Assembly (NCBI GenBank): GCA_012522805.1
Contig: JAAYJS010000008.1
Location: 1-54,087, forward strand
From: Eubacteriaceae bacterium
GTDB taxonomy: Bacteria; Bacillota; Clostridia; Eubacteriales; Eubacteriaceae
DNA: 54,087 nucleotides
Direction: 5' to 3'
Shown: piece after piece, positions 45,678 to 53,285 of the stretch
Position numbering within the stretch: position 1 is the stretch's first letter
How the letters are laid out: the number at the start of each line of letters is the position of its first letter
Notes under the pieces: model-generated
The model's database searches: none
The model's input: the letters and a program-made list of their open reading frames with translations, nothing else
What the model was told of the DNA's origin: nothing
Program-made: the position numbers and the translations under genes

Positions 45678-46649
45678 TTAATCTGCTAATGCTGCAGATA
45701 CGATGCACAATTGACAAATTTCGTCTTCAACACAACCTCTGGATAAGTCGTTAATCGGTGCATTTAAACCTTGTAAAACCGGTCCGATCGCCTTAAAGCC
45801 TCCGAGTCGTTGTGCGATTTTATACCCGATGTTGCCCGCAGCAATATTGGGGAAAATAAAAACATTGGCATTTCCCTTTAATGGAGAGTCGGGTGCTTTT
45901 AACTCTTGAACTTCCCTAGCTACGGCTGTATCAAATTGAACTTCACCGTCTATGAGCATATCGGGATTGAGTTCTCTAGCTAAAGCTGTTGCCCCTGCTA
46001 CTTTTGTGACTTCTTCGTGTTTTGCAGAGCCTCGAGTTGAAAAAGAGAGCATAGCGATACGGGGTTCAATCCCTAATTTGGTTGCCGTTTCATGGCATTG
46101 CACCGCTTGTTCTGCTAAATCTTCTTTTGTAGGATCGATATTAACAGCTCCGTCGCAGGTCATATATATTTCGTCCCCTCTTATTAATAGGAACACCCCG
46201 GACACTTTTTTATAAGCCGGTTTTGTTTTAACGATTTGTAAAGCTGGACGAACTGTATCGGCCGTGGAATGAACGGCACCGGAAACCATCGCGTCTGCTC
46301 TTCCGGTATAAACCAACATCGTACCAAAATAATTAACTTGTCTATTGAGCAATTCCCACGCATCGGTTGCCAATATTTTGCCTCTTCTTCTCTTAACAAA
46401 AGATTGTAAGAGTTCGTCAAAATAATCTATTCTTGTGGGATCTTCAATGCGTATGCCATCAATTTTTAGTTGCCATTTTTTTGCTAAGCCGTTAATTTCG
46501 TCGACCTTACCGATTAATATAGGCTTTAAAACGCCGTCGTTGTGAAGCCTGCTTGCTGCTGACAAAACGCGTTTGTCCGTTGCTTCAGGCAATACAACGG
46601 AAGGCTGTTTAGCCTTAACTTCCTCGGTTAGGTTCTGAATTATGTCCAT
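45678..46649 (-). CDS. pta: phosphate acetyltransferase
   Basis: Converts acetyl-CoA and phosphate to acetyl-phosphate, the step before acetate kinase. 323 residues, the short single-domain form common in Clostridia, with VLPEATDKRVLSAASRL at the N-terminus and NVFIFPNIAAGNIGYKIAQRLGG (split here as NVFIFPNIAAG plus NIGYKIAQRL) near the C-terminus. The start is ATG at 46649 behind AGAGG; earlier in-frame starts are unnecessary. ackA is 11 kb away rather than adjacent. Confidence 0.94.
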   Translation of the reverse strand: MDIIQNLTEEVKAKQPSVVLPEATDKRVLSAASRLHNDGVLKPILIGKVDEINGLAKKWQLKIDGIRIEDPTRIDYFDELLQSFVKRRRGKILATDAWELLNRQVNYFGTMLVYTGRADAMVSGAVHSTADTVRPALQIVKTKPAYKKVSGVFLLIRGDEIYMTCDGAVNIDPTKEDLAEQAVQCHETATKLGIEPRIAMLSFSTRGSAKHEEVTKVAGATALARELNPDMLIDGEVQFDTAVAREVQELKAPDSPLKGNANVFIFPNIAAGNIGYKIAQRLGGFKAIGPVLQGLNAPINDLSRGCVEDEICQLCIVSAALAD

Positions 46650-46704
46650 TTCTACCTCTTTTTCCATTCTATTAGCAAATTCTAAAACCATCATTTACAT
46701 ATTA

Positions 46705-46713
46705 ATTATAACA
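46705..46713 (-). promoter_or_regulatory. extended -10 promoter for pta
   Basis: Minus-strand TGTTATAAT (46713-46705), an extended -10 with no clear -35, about 55 bp before the pta start. Confidence 0.55.
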
Positions 46714-46778
46714 TGAGATTTATTTGGCAAATAGTAATATTTCGTACACTCCAATAAAATATTAGCGTTTCCGGTCGA

Positions 46779-47117
46779 TTAAAAGACTAATATTTGGAAA
46801 TCATCATCTATATATAACTTAACACCTGCATGTCCATTCATGTCATCCAATAACGGCAAACCTGTTGCGACATTGGCTTCATAAACATCTAACACTTTAG
46901 AGCATGCTTTGCAAATACCGGCAATCAAACCTTTTTCCTTGGCTTTAAGATATAAAGGTGTCTTTTCTTCTTCAAAAACAGGTGGTAATTTAACAGATGC
47001 GCCCTCAAAAATTACTTTAACTTCATGACCTGCTTGATGCAAATCCATAGCGTTCATTAAAACGTGCATAAAACACATTTGCTCTCCACGCATAGCGTAC
47101 AATAAAACTTTTTTCAT
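46779..47117 (-). CDS. DsrE-family protein
   Basis: 112-residue protein of the DsrE/DsrF-like fold, cytoplasmic, with a cysteine pair in CKACSKVLDVYE (near residue 69) and a single Cys near residue 15. Members bind or relay sulfur or act as small redox-related proteins; this one has no assigned function. It lies 72 bp after thiC on the same strand and might share its TPP control, though it has no place in the known HMP-P pathway. Confidence 0.75.
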   Translation of the reverse strand: MKKVLLYAMRGEQMCFMHVLMNAMDLHQAGHEVKVIFEGASVKLPPVFEEEKTPLYLKAKEKGLIAGICKACSKVLDVYEANVATGLPLLDDMNGHAGVKLYIDDDFQILVF

Positions 47118-47189
47118 CTTTGTTACCTCTCTTTGTTTTATTATAAAAGATGTACCAAGACTCTGTCTTAAATAATCTACAAAAAAACA

Positions 47190-48497
47190 TTAGTCCATGA
47201 TATCTACATGGTCACCTGCCATCGCTTTTTTCATATTGCGAATGGAACACATCTTACCGCACATGGTACAAGTATCGGGATTTTCGGGATGGGAATCTTT
47301 GCGATAACGTTTTGCTTTTTCCGGATCGATGGCTAATTCAAACATCGTGTCCCAGTCCAAATTCTTTCTAGCGACAGACATTTTATAATCCCAAAGCGCA
47401 GCGCCGGACAACCCTTTGGCGACATCCGCTGCATGGGCAGCTATTTTACAGGCAATGATTCCCTCTTTAACGTCATCGGTATTGGGCAAACGTAAATGTT
47501 CAGCCGGGGTAACGTAGCATAAAAAGCTGGCACCCTGACTGGCTGCGATGGCACCTCCAATAGCAGAAGTAATATGGTCATAACCGGGAGCCACATCGGT
47601 AACCAAGGGTCCTAAAACATAAAAAGGTGCACCGGAACAAATGCTTTGTTGTATGGTCATGTTGGCTTCGATTTGATTCAGTGGAACGTGTCCGGGGCCT
47701 TCTACAATCACTTGTACATCTTTTTTCCATGCGCGCTTGGTCAACTCGCCAATGGTCACCAACTCCGCAATTTGGGCTATATCTCCTGCATCGGCCAAGC
47801 AACCGGGTCTGCATGCATCCCCCAAAGAGATGGTCACATCGTATTCTCTGCATATTTCTAATACTTGATCGAAATGTTCGTAAAAGGGATTTTCCCGACC
47901 TGTCATTTCCATCCACGAAAAAATTAAAGCGCCGCCTCTGGAGACCATGGGCATCAATCGGTTGGTATTTTTAATTTTTTCTGCGATTTCACGGTTTAGA
48001 CCACAATGAAGTGTTATAAAATCCACCCCATCTTCCGCGTGCATCTCAACGACGTCTAGCCACTCTTCTTCAGTAATTTCATTTAAGGGTTTATTATAGT
48101 AAACCAGACCGTCGTAAATCGGTACTGTGCCGATCATGGCGGTACTTCTTGCTATGAGTTCTCTTCTAAAACGCTTGGTATCCCCGTAGGAACTTAAATC
48201 CATTATAGCTTCGGCGCCCAAATCAATCGCCGTTTGAAACTTTTTAAATTCTTCCTCGATATTGAGACAGTCCTTCGAAGTACCTAAATTGACATTGATT
48301 TTTGTACGCAAGGCATTGCCCAAGCCATAGGGTGTTAAGGATGTGTGATTTTTATTAGTCGGTATGACGAGTTGACCCTCTGACATTAAAGCCATGAGTC
48401 TTTCCACCGTAATATTTTCGTCTTTTGCTACATGCATCATTTCCTGTGTTATGATACCTTTTTTTGCCGCATCCATTTGAGTTGAATAGTTTTTCAT
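47190..48497 (-). CDS. thiC: phosphomethylpyrimidine synthase
   Basis: Radical SAM enzyme that turns aminoimidazole ribotide into HMP-P, the pyrimidine half of thiamine. 435 residues, the short bacterial form, with [12 protein letters not shown], the [18 protein letters not shown] substrate site and the C-terminal cluster motif C-x2-C-x4-C in [14 protein letters not shown]. The start is ATG at 48497 close behind GGAGGT; the upstream frame runs into the riboswitch leader and is rejected. No other thiamine gene lies in the window. Confidence 0.96.
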   Translation of the reverse strand: MKNYSTQMDAAKKGIITQEMMHVAKDENITVERLMALMSEGQLVIPTNKNHTSLTPYGLGNALRTKINVNLGTSKDCLNIEEEFKKFQTAIDLGAEAIMDLSSYGDTKRFRRELIARSTAMIGTVPIYDGLVYYNKPLNEITEEEWLDVVEMHAEDGVDFITLHCGLNREIAEKIKNTNRLMPMVSRGGALIFSWMEMTGRENPFYEHFDQVLEICREYDVTISLGDACRPGCLADAGDIAQIAELVTIGELTKRAWKKDVQVIVEGPGHVPLNQIEANMTIQQSICSGAPFYVLGPLVTDVAPGYDHITSAIGGAIAASQGASFLCYVTPAEHLRLPNTDDVKEGIIACKIAAHAADVAKGLSGAALWDYKMSVARKNLDWDTMFELAIDPEKAKRYRKDSHPENPDTCTMCGKMCSIRNMKKAMAGDHVDIMD

Positions 48498-48526
48498 ATT
48501 ACCTCCAATAAGGGGGCATAAGAGAA

Positions 48527-48554
48527 CAAAAAAACACATTCCAGCTGAATGTGT
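48527..48554 (-). terminator. attenuator terminator of the TPP riboswitch
   Basis: On the minus strand ACACATTC (48554-48547), five-base loop, GAATGTGT (48541-48534), then TTTTTTT. Placed between the riboswitch and thiC, it is the expression platform: TPP binding should favour termination. Confidence 0.85.
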
Positions 48555-48561
48555 CGTAAAC

Positions 48562-48640
48562 GTGTTTTCCCTACGGTGGCATTATCCACATCAGGTTAAA
48601 GGGTTTAGGATTTCATTCCATTCTCAGCCATAGCTCCCCA
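48562..48640 (-). promoter_or_regulatory. TPP riboswitch (THI box) controlling thiC
   Basis: Minus-strand sequence carries GGGGAGC, GGCTGAGA, CCCTTTAACCTGAT, GGATAATGCCA and CGTAGGGAAA in order, the conserved THI-element segments. It senses thiamine pyrophosphate and shuts off thiC through the terminator just downstream. Confidence 0.95.
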
Positions 48641-48657
48641 ATATTTAATTCGTTTCA

Positions 48658-48687
48658 ATAATAGCATAGATGTAAGAAAATGTACAA
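48658..48687 (-). promoter_or_regulatory. promoter of the thiC transcript
   Basis: On the minus strand TTGTAC (48687-48682), 18-bp spacer, TATTAT (48663-48658), ending about 18 bp before the riboswitch. Confidence 0.6.
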
Positions 48688-48792
48688 TTAATCTAAAAAC
48701 TCACCTGCTTTCGTCAATGTAAAACGCCTCGCTTAAAAATGTTGCAGTCCTTTATATTTCATAAACAATCGCGTTTGGATTCTTTAAAATGT

Positions 48793-48821
48793 TTGACAAA
48801 AACACAAGCTTGGTGTAGGAT
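48793..48821 (+). promoter_or_regulatory. promoter of tRNA-Thr
   Basis: TTGACA (48793-48798), 17-bp spacer, TAGGAT (48816-48821), 12 bp before the tRNA. Confidence 0.75.
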
Positions 48822-48833
48822 ATTTTTTATAAT

Positions 48834-48909
48834 GCTGATGTGGCTCAGGTGGTAGAGCAGCTGATTCGTAATCAGCAGGTCAGCGGTTCGAGTCCGCTCA
48901 TCAGCTCCA
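48834..48909 (+). tRNA. tRNA-Thr (anticodon CGT)
   Basis: Acceptor GCTGATG pairs with CATCAGC (48899-48905); D arm GCTC/GAGC; anticodon stem GCTGA/TCAGC with loop TTCGTAA, anticodon CGT reading ACG; T arm AGCGG-TTCGAGT-CCGCT; CCA (48907-48909) is encoded. It stands alone with its own promoter and terminator. Confidence 0.95.
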
Positions 48910-48919
48910 GCGCAATCAT

Positions 48920-48958
48920 ACGGAAATCCTGTGTTTATCAGGGTTTCCGTTGTTTTTT
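48920..48958 (+). terminator. terminator of tRNA-Thr
   Basis: ACGGAAATCCTG (48920-48931) pairs with CAGGGTTTCCGT (48939-48950), with one G-U pair, then TGTTTTTT. Confidence 0.85.
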
Positions 48959-49055
48959 ATCGGCATTAGGATTTCACTAAAACGGTGAAAATCGGTTAAA
49001 ATATGCTTGGTTGTCGTACATTTTAGTAAAACCATGGAAGGTTGATACAATTTTT

Positions 49056-49083
49056 AAAGCCGGGCATTACACCCGGCTTTTTT
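49056..49083 (+). terminator. orphan plus-strand terminator
   Basis: AAAGCCGGG (49056-49064), seven-base loop, CCCGGCTTT (49072-49080), then TTT. No gene precedes it after the tRNA terminator, so it may end a small RNA of about 100 nt. Confidence 0.75.
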
Positions 49084-49216
49084 AATCTCAATTTATTTGT
49101 ATAGAATCAAATAGCTGGACGTTTAAACAAAGTACTTGACCACCCCACATGTCACAGCTTCTGGCATTCTAAGCAGTCCATTTACGTATAGATGCACAAT
49201 ATCTTCTCCATGCGTT

Positions 49217-49246
49217 ATCCTAAGCAGGTTTTCACCTGCTTAGGAT
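49217..49246. repeat. 13-bp hairpin downstream of marR
   Basis: ATCCTAAGCAGGT (49217-49229) and ACCTGCTTAGGAT (49234-49246) are exact complements around four bases. Read on the minus strand the loop is a GAAA tetraloop, fitting the 3' end of the fab-marR transcript; there is no T-run. Confidence 0.6.
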
Positions 49247-49400
49247 TCTGTTGAATTTCATATTACGTCCATCATTAAAAGACAATTGCTCGTCAATTTA
49301 AGCGACCTTGTCATGATGTCCATTGATGACCTATTAATTTCATATTTGCTTGTAAATCGGATTAAGTTTTTGATAGATCATCATCCTTTAACATCTTCAC

Positions 49401-49874
49401 TCAACTTTTATTGCGCTTGCTCTTTGACTTTTCTATCAGTTCAGTGACTTCAGGCATCAACTCCGTAGACATTAATTCTAAAATTCTTGCTAAGGTATCG
49501 ATGTCTTCCTTTGGTAAACGTTCTTTAAGCCTATCCATGACGATGTGAACGTAAAGTTTTTTCAATTCGTCGTACTTGTCGTACTTTTCTGTCAGCTCTA
49601 AAAAACGTTCTCGTTTGTCTTCCGTTGATGGCACTTTTTTAATGTACCCTTTACGGGTTAAACTGGATACCTTATATGCGGTATTCGGCTGTGATATATC
49701 CAAAAATTCTGTTACTTCTTTAATGGTTGGCCGATTTAAGGCTGCAATCACCTCAACACAAAATGTTTCGATGGCAGTCAAGGCCGTTTCTCCTTCTTCC
49801 AAGCCTTGAAACATGCGCCGATAAAAACTTAATTTGAATTTATCGTAGACTTCATTGAATAACTTTTCTACCAT
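49401..49874 (-). CDS. MarR-family transcriptional regulator at the end of the fab operon
   Basis: 157-residue MarR-type winged-helix protein: helix-turn-helix near residues 52-75 (T-I-K-E-V-T-E-F-L-D-I-S-Q-P-N-T-A-Y-K-V), wing with K-K-V-P-S-T-E-D-K-R-E-R. By position it resembles FabT, the MarR repressor of fatty acid genes in lactic acid bacteria, but FabT usually leads the operon and this gene is last. GAGGAGAT lies 11 bp upstream of the ATG. An inverted repeat CATCTAT-N8-ATAGATG (49906-49927) just upstream is a possible binding site. Confidence 0.85.
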   Translation of the reverse strand: MVEKLFNEVYDKFKLSFYRRMFQGLEEGETALTAIETFCVEVIAALNRPTIKEVTEFLDISQPNTAYKVSSLTRKGYIKKVPSTEDKRERFLELTEKYDKYDELKKLYVHIVMDRLKERLPKEDIDTLARILELMSTELMPEVTELIEKSKSKRNKS

Positions 49875-49905
49875 CTATGACTATTATCTCCTCTCATGTT
49901 CTCAC

Positions 49906-49927
49906 CATCTATTGAGTCGGATAGATG
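49906..49927. promoter_or_regulatory. possible MarR operator
   Basis: CATCTAT (49906-49912), eight bases, ATAGATG (49921-49927); a further CATCTAT half-site at 49872-49878 overlaps the marR start codon. It is in the gap between fabZ and marR. Confidence 0.45.
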
Positions 49928-49946
49928 CATACATCTCAATCTTATT

Positions 49947-50372
49947 TTATTGTATAACAAAGGTTAACTCCGCTTCGCACGCAACTTCGTCACCAACTTT
50001 TGCAATCCCTTTTCCAATACCGATGCGTCCTCGCCTTTTTATAATTTCACAGTTCAGAGTGAGGACATCCCCGGGACGTACTTGTTTTCTGAATTTTGCA
50101 TTTTTGATGCCACCAAATAATGCCATTTTACCACTAAATTCATCTAAGCTCAAAATTGCGATGGCTCCGACCTGAGCTAAGGCTTCTATAATCAAGACAC
50201 CGGGCATAACGTGATATTCTGGGAAATGCCCTGTAAATACGGGCTCTCCGGCGGATACACTCTTCCTACCCCTTGCCCAAACACCGGCTTCACCGTCTTC
50301 TATGGCATCCACCAATAAAAACGGGTATCTATGGGGGATGATTTCTTGGATCTCATTGCTGTTCAGTTTCAT
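49947..50372 (-). CDS. fabZ: 3-hydroxyacyl-ACP dehydratase FabZ
   Basis: Dehydrates 3-hydroxyacyl-ACP in each elongation cycle. 141 residues, hotdog fold, with catalytic His in PHRYPFLLVDAI and Glu in MPGVLIIEALAQVGA. The ATG overlaps the fabF stop by 4 bp. Confidence 0.96.
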   Translation of the reverse strand: MKLNSNEIQEIIPHRYPFLLVDAIEDGEAGVWARGRKSVSAGEPVFTGHFPEYHVMPGVLIIEALAQVGAIAILSLDEFSGKMALFGGIKNAKFRKQVRPGDVLTLNCEIIKRRGRIGIGKGIAKVGDEVACEAELTFVIQ

Positions 50373-51622
50373 CGATCACTCCACTTTTTAAAACAGACGG
50401 AGGTGTTGTGTCCACCGAAACCCAAGGAGTTGCTTAAAGCATACCGTATATCGGAATCTCGACCTTGATTTGGTACGATATCTAAATCGCAATTGGGGTC
50501 TTTTTCGCGGTAATTAATGGTCGGCGGTATATAGCCCTTGTGTAGTGCAAGAGCGGTAACAATGCCTTCGACGGCACCGGCGGCTCCTAATAAGTGACCG
50601 ATCATAGACTTGGTGCTGCTGATGGCTAGACGGTCTGCATGTTCACCGAAGGCCGCGCGTACAGCGGTGGTTTCATAGTGGTCGTTTAGCGGTGTGGACG
50701 TGCCATGAGCGTTGATATAGTCCACTTGGTCCGGTGTAATACCGGCATCTTCCAATGCCTTTGTCATGGCTAAAGCAGCCCATTTTCCATCTTCTTGGGG
50801 GGCTGTGATATGTCCGGCATCGCAAGTGGAACCGAAGCCTACCACTTCCGCATAAATGGTTGCGTTTCTCTTTAATGCGCTTTCTAGAGACTCCAGGACC
50901 ATCACACCGGCCCCTTCGCCCATCACAAATCCTGAACGGTCCTTGTCGAAAGGAATAGAGGCACGGTTGGGGTCCGTTTCCAGTGTCAGTGCTTTCATGG
51001 CGGTAAAACCACCCATGCCTAGTGGGGTAATGCTTGCTTCTGAACCACCGACAAACATAATATCCGAATAGCCGTCTCGAACCATTCTAAACCCTTCTCC
51101 GATGGCGGAAGTCCCTCCTGCACAGGCGGCAACGGGGCAAGAACAATGACCGTGTAATCCCAGTTCGATGGCTATTTCAGCAGCTGTCATGTTGACAATG
51201 ACCATGGGAATAAAGAAAGGTGAGATGCGATCATACCCTCTTTTTAGACCTCTTTGGTGCTCTGTTTCGATGGTCATTAAACCGCCGATTCCCGAAGAAA
51301 CGATGGTTCCGGCATTTAATTGGCTCTCCAAATAATCCTTGGTCAGTCCGGCGTGTTCTGCCGCCTTTAAGCCTGCGATAACGCCCAGTTGGTTGACTCG
51401 ATCCATTCTCCTAACGGTTTTTCTGTCGAGATATTCTTCAGGATCGAAATCCTTTACCTCTCCGGCTACTTTGGCTTTCATCTTTTCGGTATCGTAGGCG
51501 GTAATCGGTCCGATGGCACAGTGGCCTTTTCTTAAACTGCTGTAAATATCTTCAATGGTATGACCGATTGGGGTTACAGCACCCATTCCGGTAATGACGA
51601 CTCTTCTTCTTTCGCCACTCAT
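50369..51622 (-). CDS. fabF: 3-oxoacyl-ACP synthase II FabF
   Basis: Condensing enzyme that elongates acyl-ACP with malonyl-ACP. 417 residues from the ATG at 51622: RRVVITGMGAVTPIG, nucleophile Cys in VAACAGGTSAIGE, and the two His in NAHGTSTPLND and SMIGHLLGAAG. The in-frame extension to 51685 runs into fabG and is rejected; the chosen start overlaps the fabG stop (ATGA). Confidence 0.96.
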   Translation of the reverse strand: MSGERRRVVITGMGAVTPIGHTIEDIYSSLRKGHCAIGPITAYDTEKMKAKVAGEVKDFDPEEYLDRKTVRRMDRVNQLGVIAGLKAAEHAGLTKDYLESQLNAGTIVSSGIGGLMTIETEHQRGLKRGYDRISPFFIPMVIVNMTAAEIAIELGLHGHCSCPVAACAGGTSAIGEGFRMVRDGYSDIMFVGGSEASITPLGMGGFTAMKALTLETDPNRASIPFDKDRSGFVMGEGAGVMVLESLESALKRNATIYAEVVGFGSTCDAGHITAPQEDGKWAALAMTKALEDAGITPDQVDYINAHGTSTPLNDHYETTAVRAAFGEHADRLAISSTKSMIGHLLGAAGAVEGIVTALALHKGYIPPTINYREKDPNCDLDIVPNQGRDSDIRYALSNSLGFGGHNTSVCFKKWSDR

Positions 51623-52362
51623 ATGTTCATGCCTCCATCTACAGAAATCACTTGACCGGTTATATAGTCGCCGCCCTCGGAACATAAAAAGACAACTGTT
51701 TTGGCGATGTCCTGCGGTGTACCGAAGCGGTTTAAAGGAATCTGCGTTTTAATCTTTTCTTGGATCTCTTCATTGAGAGCCGCAGTCATATCCGTCGTAA
51801 TAAAGCCCGGTGCAATGGCATTGGCTGTGATGTTACGACCGGCCAATTCCTTCGCGATGGTTTTGGTCAATCCGATCAAGCCCGCTTTGCTGGCGGCATA
51901 ATTAGCTTGACCTGCGTTACCCCTAACACCCGATATACTGGAAATATTGATGATCCTCCCATAGCGTTTTTTCATCATGAGCGATGAACATAGTTTTGAC
52001 AAGTAAAAAGCGGATGTCAAATTGGTGTGTATGACGCTTTCAAAGTCTTCCGGTTTCATGCGTAGAATTAGATTATCCTTGGTGATACCTGCGTTGTTAA
52101 CCAAAACATCAACGCGACCCCATTTTTCTTTGATTTTTTGAACCATATCTTCGCAGGCGGCGTAATCATCGATATCTGCTTTTAATAGCAATACCTCTGC
52201 TCCGTAACCTTCGCATATTTTTTTAGTTTCCAACGCTTCTTCTTCGCTTGAACGATAATGAACGCCAATATGATAACCGGCTTCTGCCAATGCGACGGCT
52301 ATAGCATGACCGATGCCTTTACCTGCTCCGGTTACCAAGGCCACTTTTTTAGTATTCTCCAT
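51619..52362 (-). CDS. fabG: 3-oxoacyl-ACP reductase FabG
   Basis: NADPH-dependent reductase of the elongation cycle. 247 residues, short-chain dehydrogenase fold: cofactor loop TGAGKGIGHAIA, NNAGIT, catalytic Ser in NISSISG and Tyr-x3-Lys in YAASKAG. It abuts fabD and overlaps fabF by 4 bp. Confidence 0.96.
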   Translation of the reverse strand: MENTKKVALVTGAGKGIGHAIAVALAEAGYHIGVHYRSSEEEALETKKICEGYGAEVLLLKADIDDYAACEDMVQKIKEKWGRVDVLVNNAGITKDNLILRMKPEDFESVIHTNLTSAFYLSKLCSSLMMKKRYGRIINISSISGVRGNAGQANYAASKAGLIGLTKTIAKELAGRNITANAIAPGFITTDMTAALNEEIQEKIKTQIPLNRFGTPQDIAKTVVFLCSEGGDYITGQVISVDGGMNI

Positions 52363-53285
52363 TATTGCTTCTCCTTCAAATAGCTTTCTATACTTTCTAC
52401 TGTGTTCACTTCAAACACCGGTGTATTCCTATTTATTTTTCTAATAAAGCCTTTTAAAACACCGCCGAATCCTATTTCAACGAAGGTCTGGACACCATTT
52501 TTGATCATAAACTCGATACTGTTTTGAAAATAAACCGGAGATTGCAATTGACGCACCATTAATTCCGGGATGCTTTGATGATCTCTTGTTTGTCCGAGGC
52601 TGTTGAACACAACGGGTATTTGTTCGTCTCCAAAAGTAATGTTTTTAAAATAATTCTCTAAAGCATCTCCCGCCGGTTTCATATAAGAGGTATGAAAAGG
52701 ACCTGAAACTTTTAATGGAATTAAACGACGAGCTCCAGCACTTTTTAAAGCTTCCGATGCTTCAGCAACACGGCTTTTTTCTCCGGATATCACAACTTGA
52801 CCCGGACAGTTGATATTGGCAATTTCCGCTCTATTCTCCGAAGGGGGTAATTGTCTCAATACCTCCGCTATGTGTTCCGGTGTCATGCCCATGACGGCGA
52901 TCATGGACGTGTCGATATCTTTCGAAGCTTTTTCCATTTCGACACCTCTAAATGCCACTGTGGATACGGCTTCCGCATCTTCTAAGACACCGGCGGTGGC
53001 CAGAGCGGAGTATTCTCCTAAACTTAAGCCCGCAACCATGGTGGGCTTGATACCGTTTGAGATTAAAATGTTTTTGACAGCTACCTGAAAAGCAACCATA
53101 ATCGGTTGTGTGTTGGCGGTTTGAGAGATTTCTTCAAATCTGCCATTAAAACTTAAGTTTTTAATTCTATCTGCATCTTCTAAACCGTCATAAATAGTTC
53201 GCACTTCAGATAAGTATAGGTATAAATCGCCTCCAATGCCCTCTTTTTGGCTGCCTTGATCTGAGAATTAAAAAGCTGTATTCAT
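52362..53285 (-). pseudogene. fabD: malonyl-CoA:ACP transacylase FabD, interrupted by an in-frame TAA at codon 6
   Basis: FabD loads malonyl groups onto ACP. The ATG at 53285, overlapping the upstream stop (ATGA) behind GGAG, opens M-N-T-A-F, then TAA (53270-53268), then F-S-D-Q-G-S-Q-K-E-G in the same frame, matching the normal N-terminus M-x-T-A-F-L-F-x-G-Q-G-S-Q with Leu (TTA) at the stop. The rest is intact: catalytic Ser in AGLSLGEYSAL, His in GPFHTSY, total 307 residues. The only later Met start (53204) would lose the GQGSQ loop, which also has Asp where Gly is expected. One copy is normally essential, so a sequence error is likely, but a real lesion is not excluded. Confidence 0.9.

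Larger units (their letters stand above)
48960..49400. other. gene-free stretch with an orphan terminator
   Basis: No credible coding region on either strand. It holds a plus-strand terminator at 49056-49083 without an obvious gene before it, and a strong hairpin at 49217-49246. It could encode a small RNA or be the decayed remains of a gene; nothing else is recognisable. Confidence 0.5.

Noticed and set aside
47578-47974. Overlapping ORFs of 70-115 residues on both strands within thiC
   Set aside because: Low-complexity shadows of a conserved gene without ribosome binding sites or family resemblance.
10715-53285. TAA recoded as a sense codon
   Set aside because: Most intact genes here (iorA, iorB, nrdJ, proB, rpsO, recA, rimO, pgsA and others) end at TAA at their expected family length, so TAA works as a stop.
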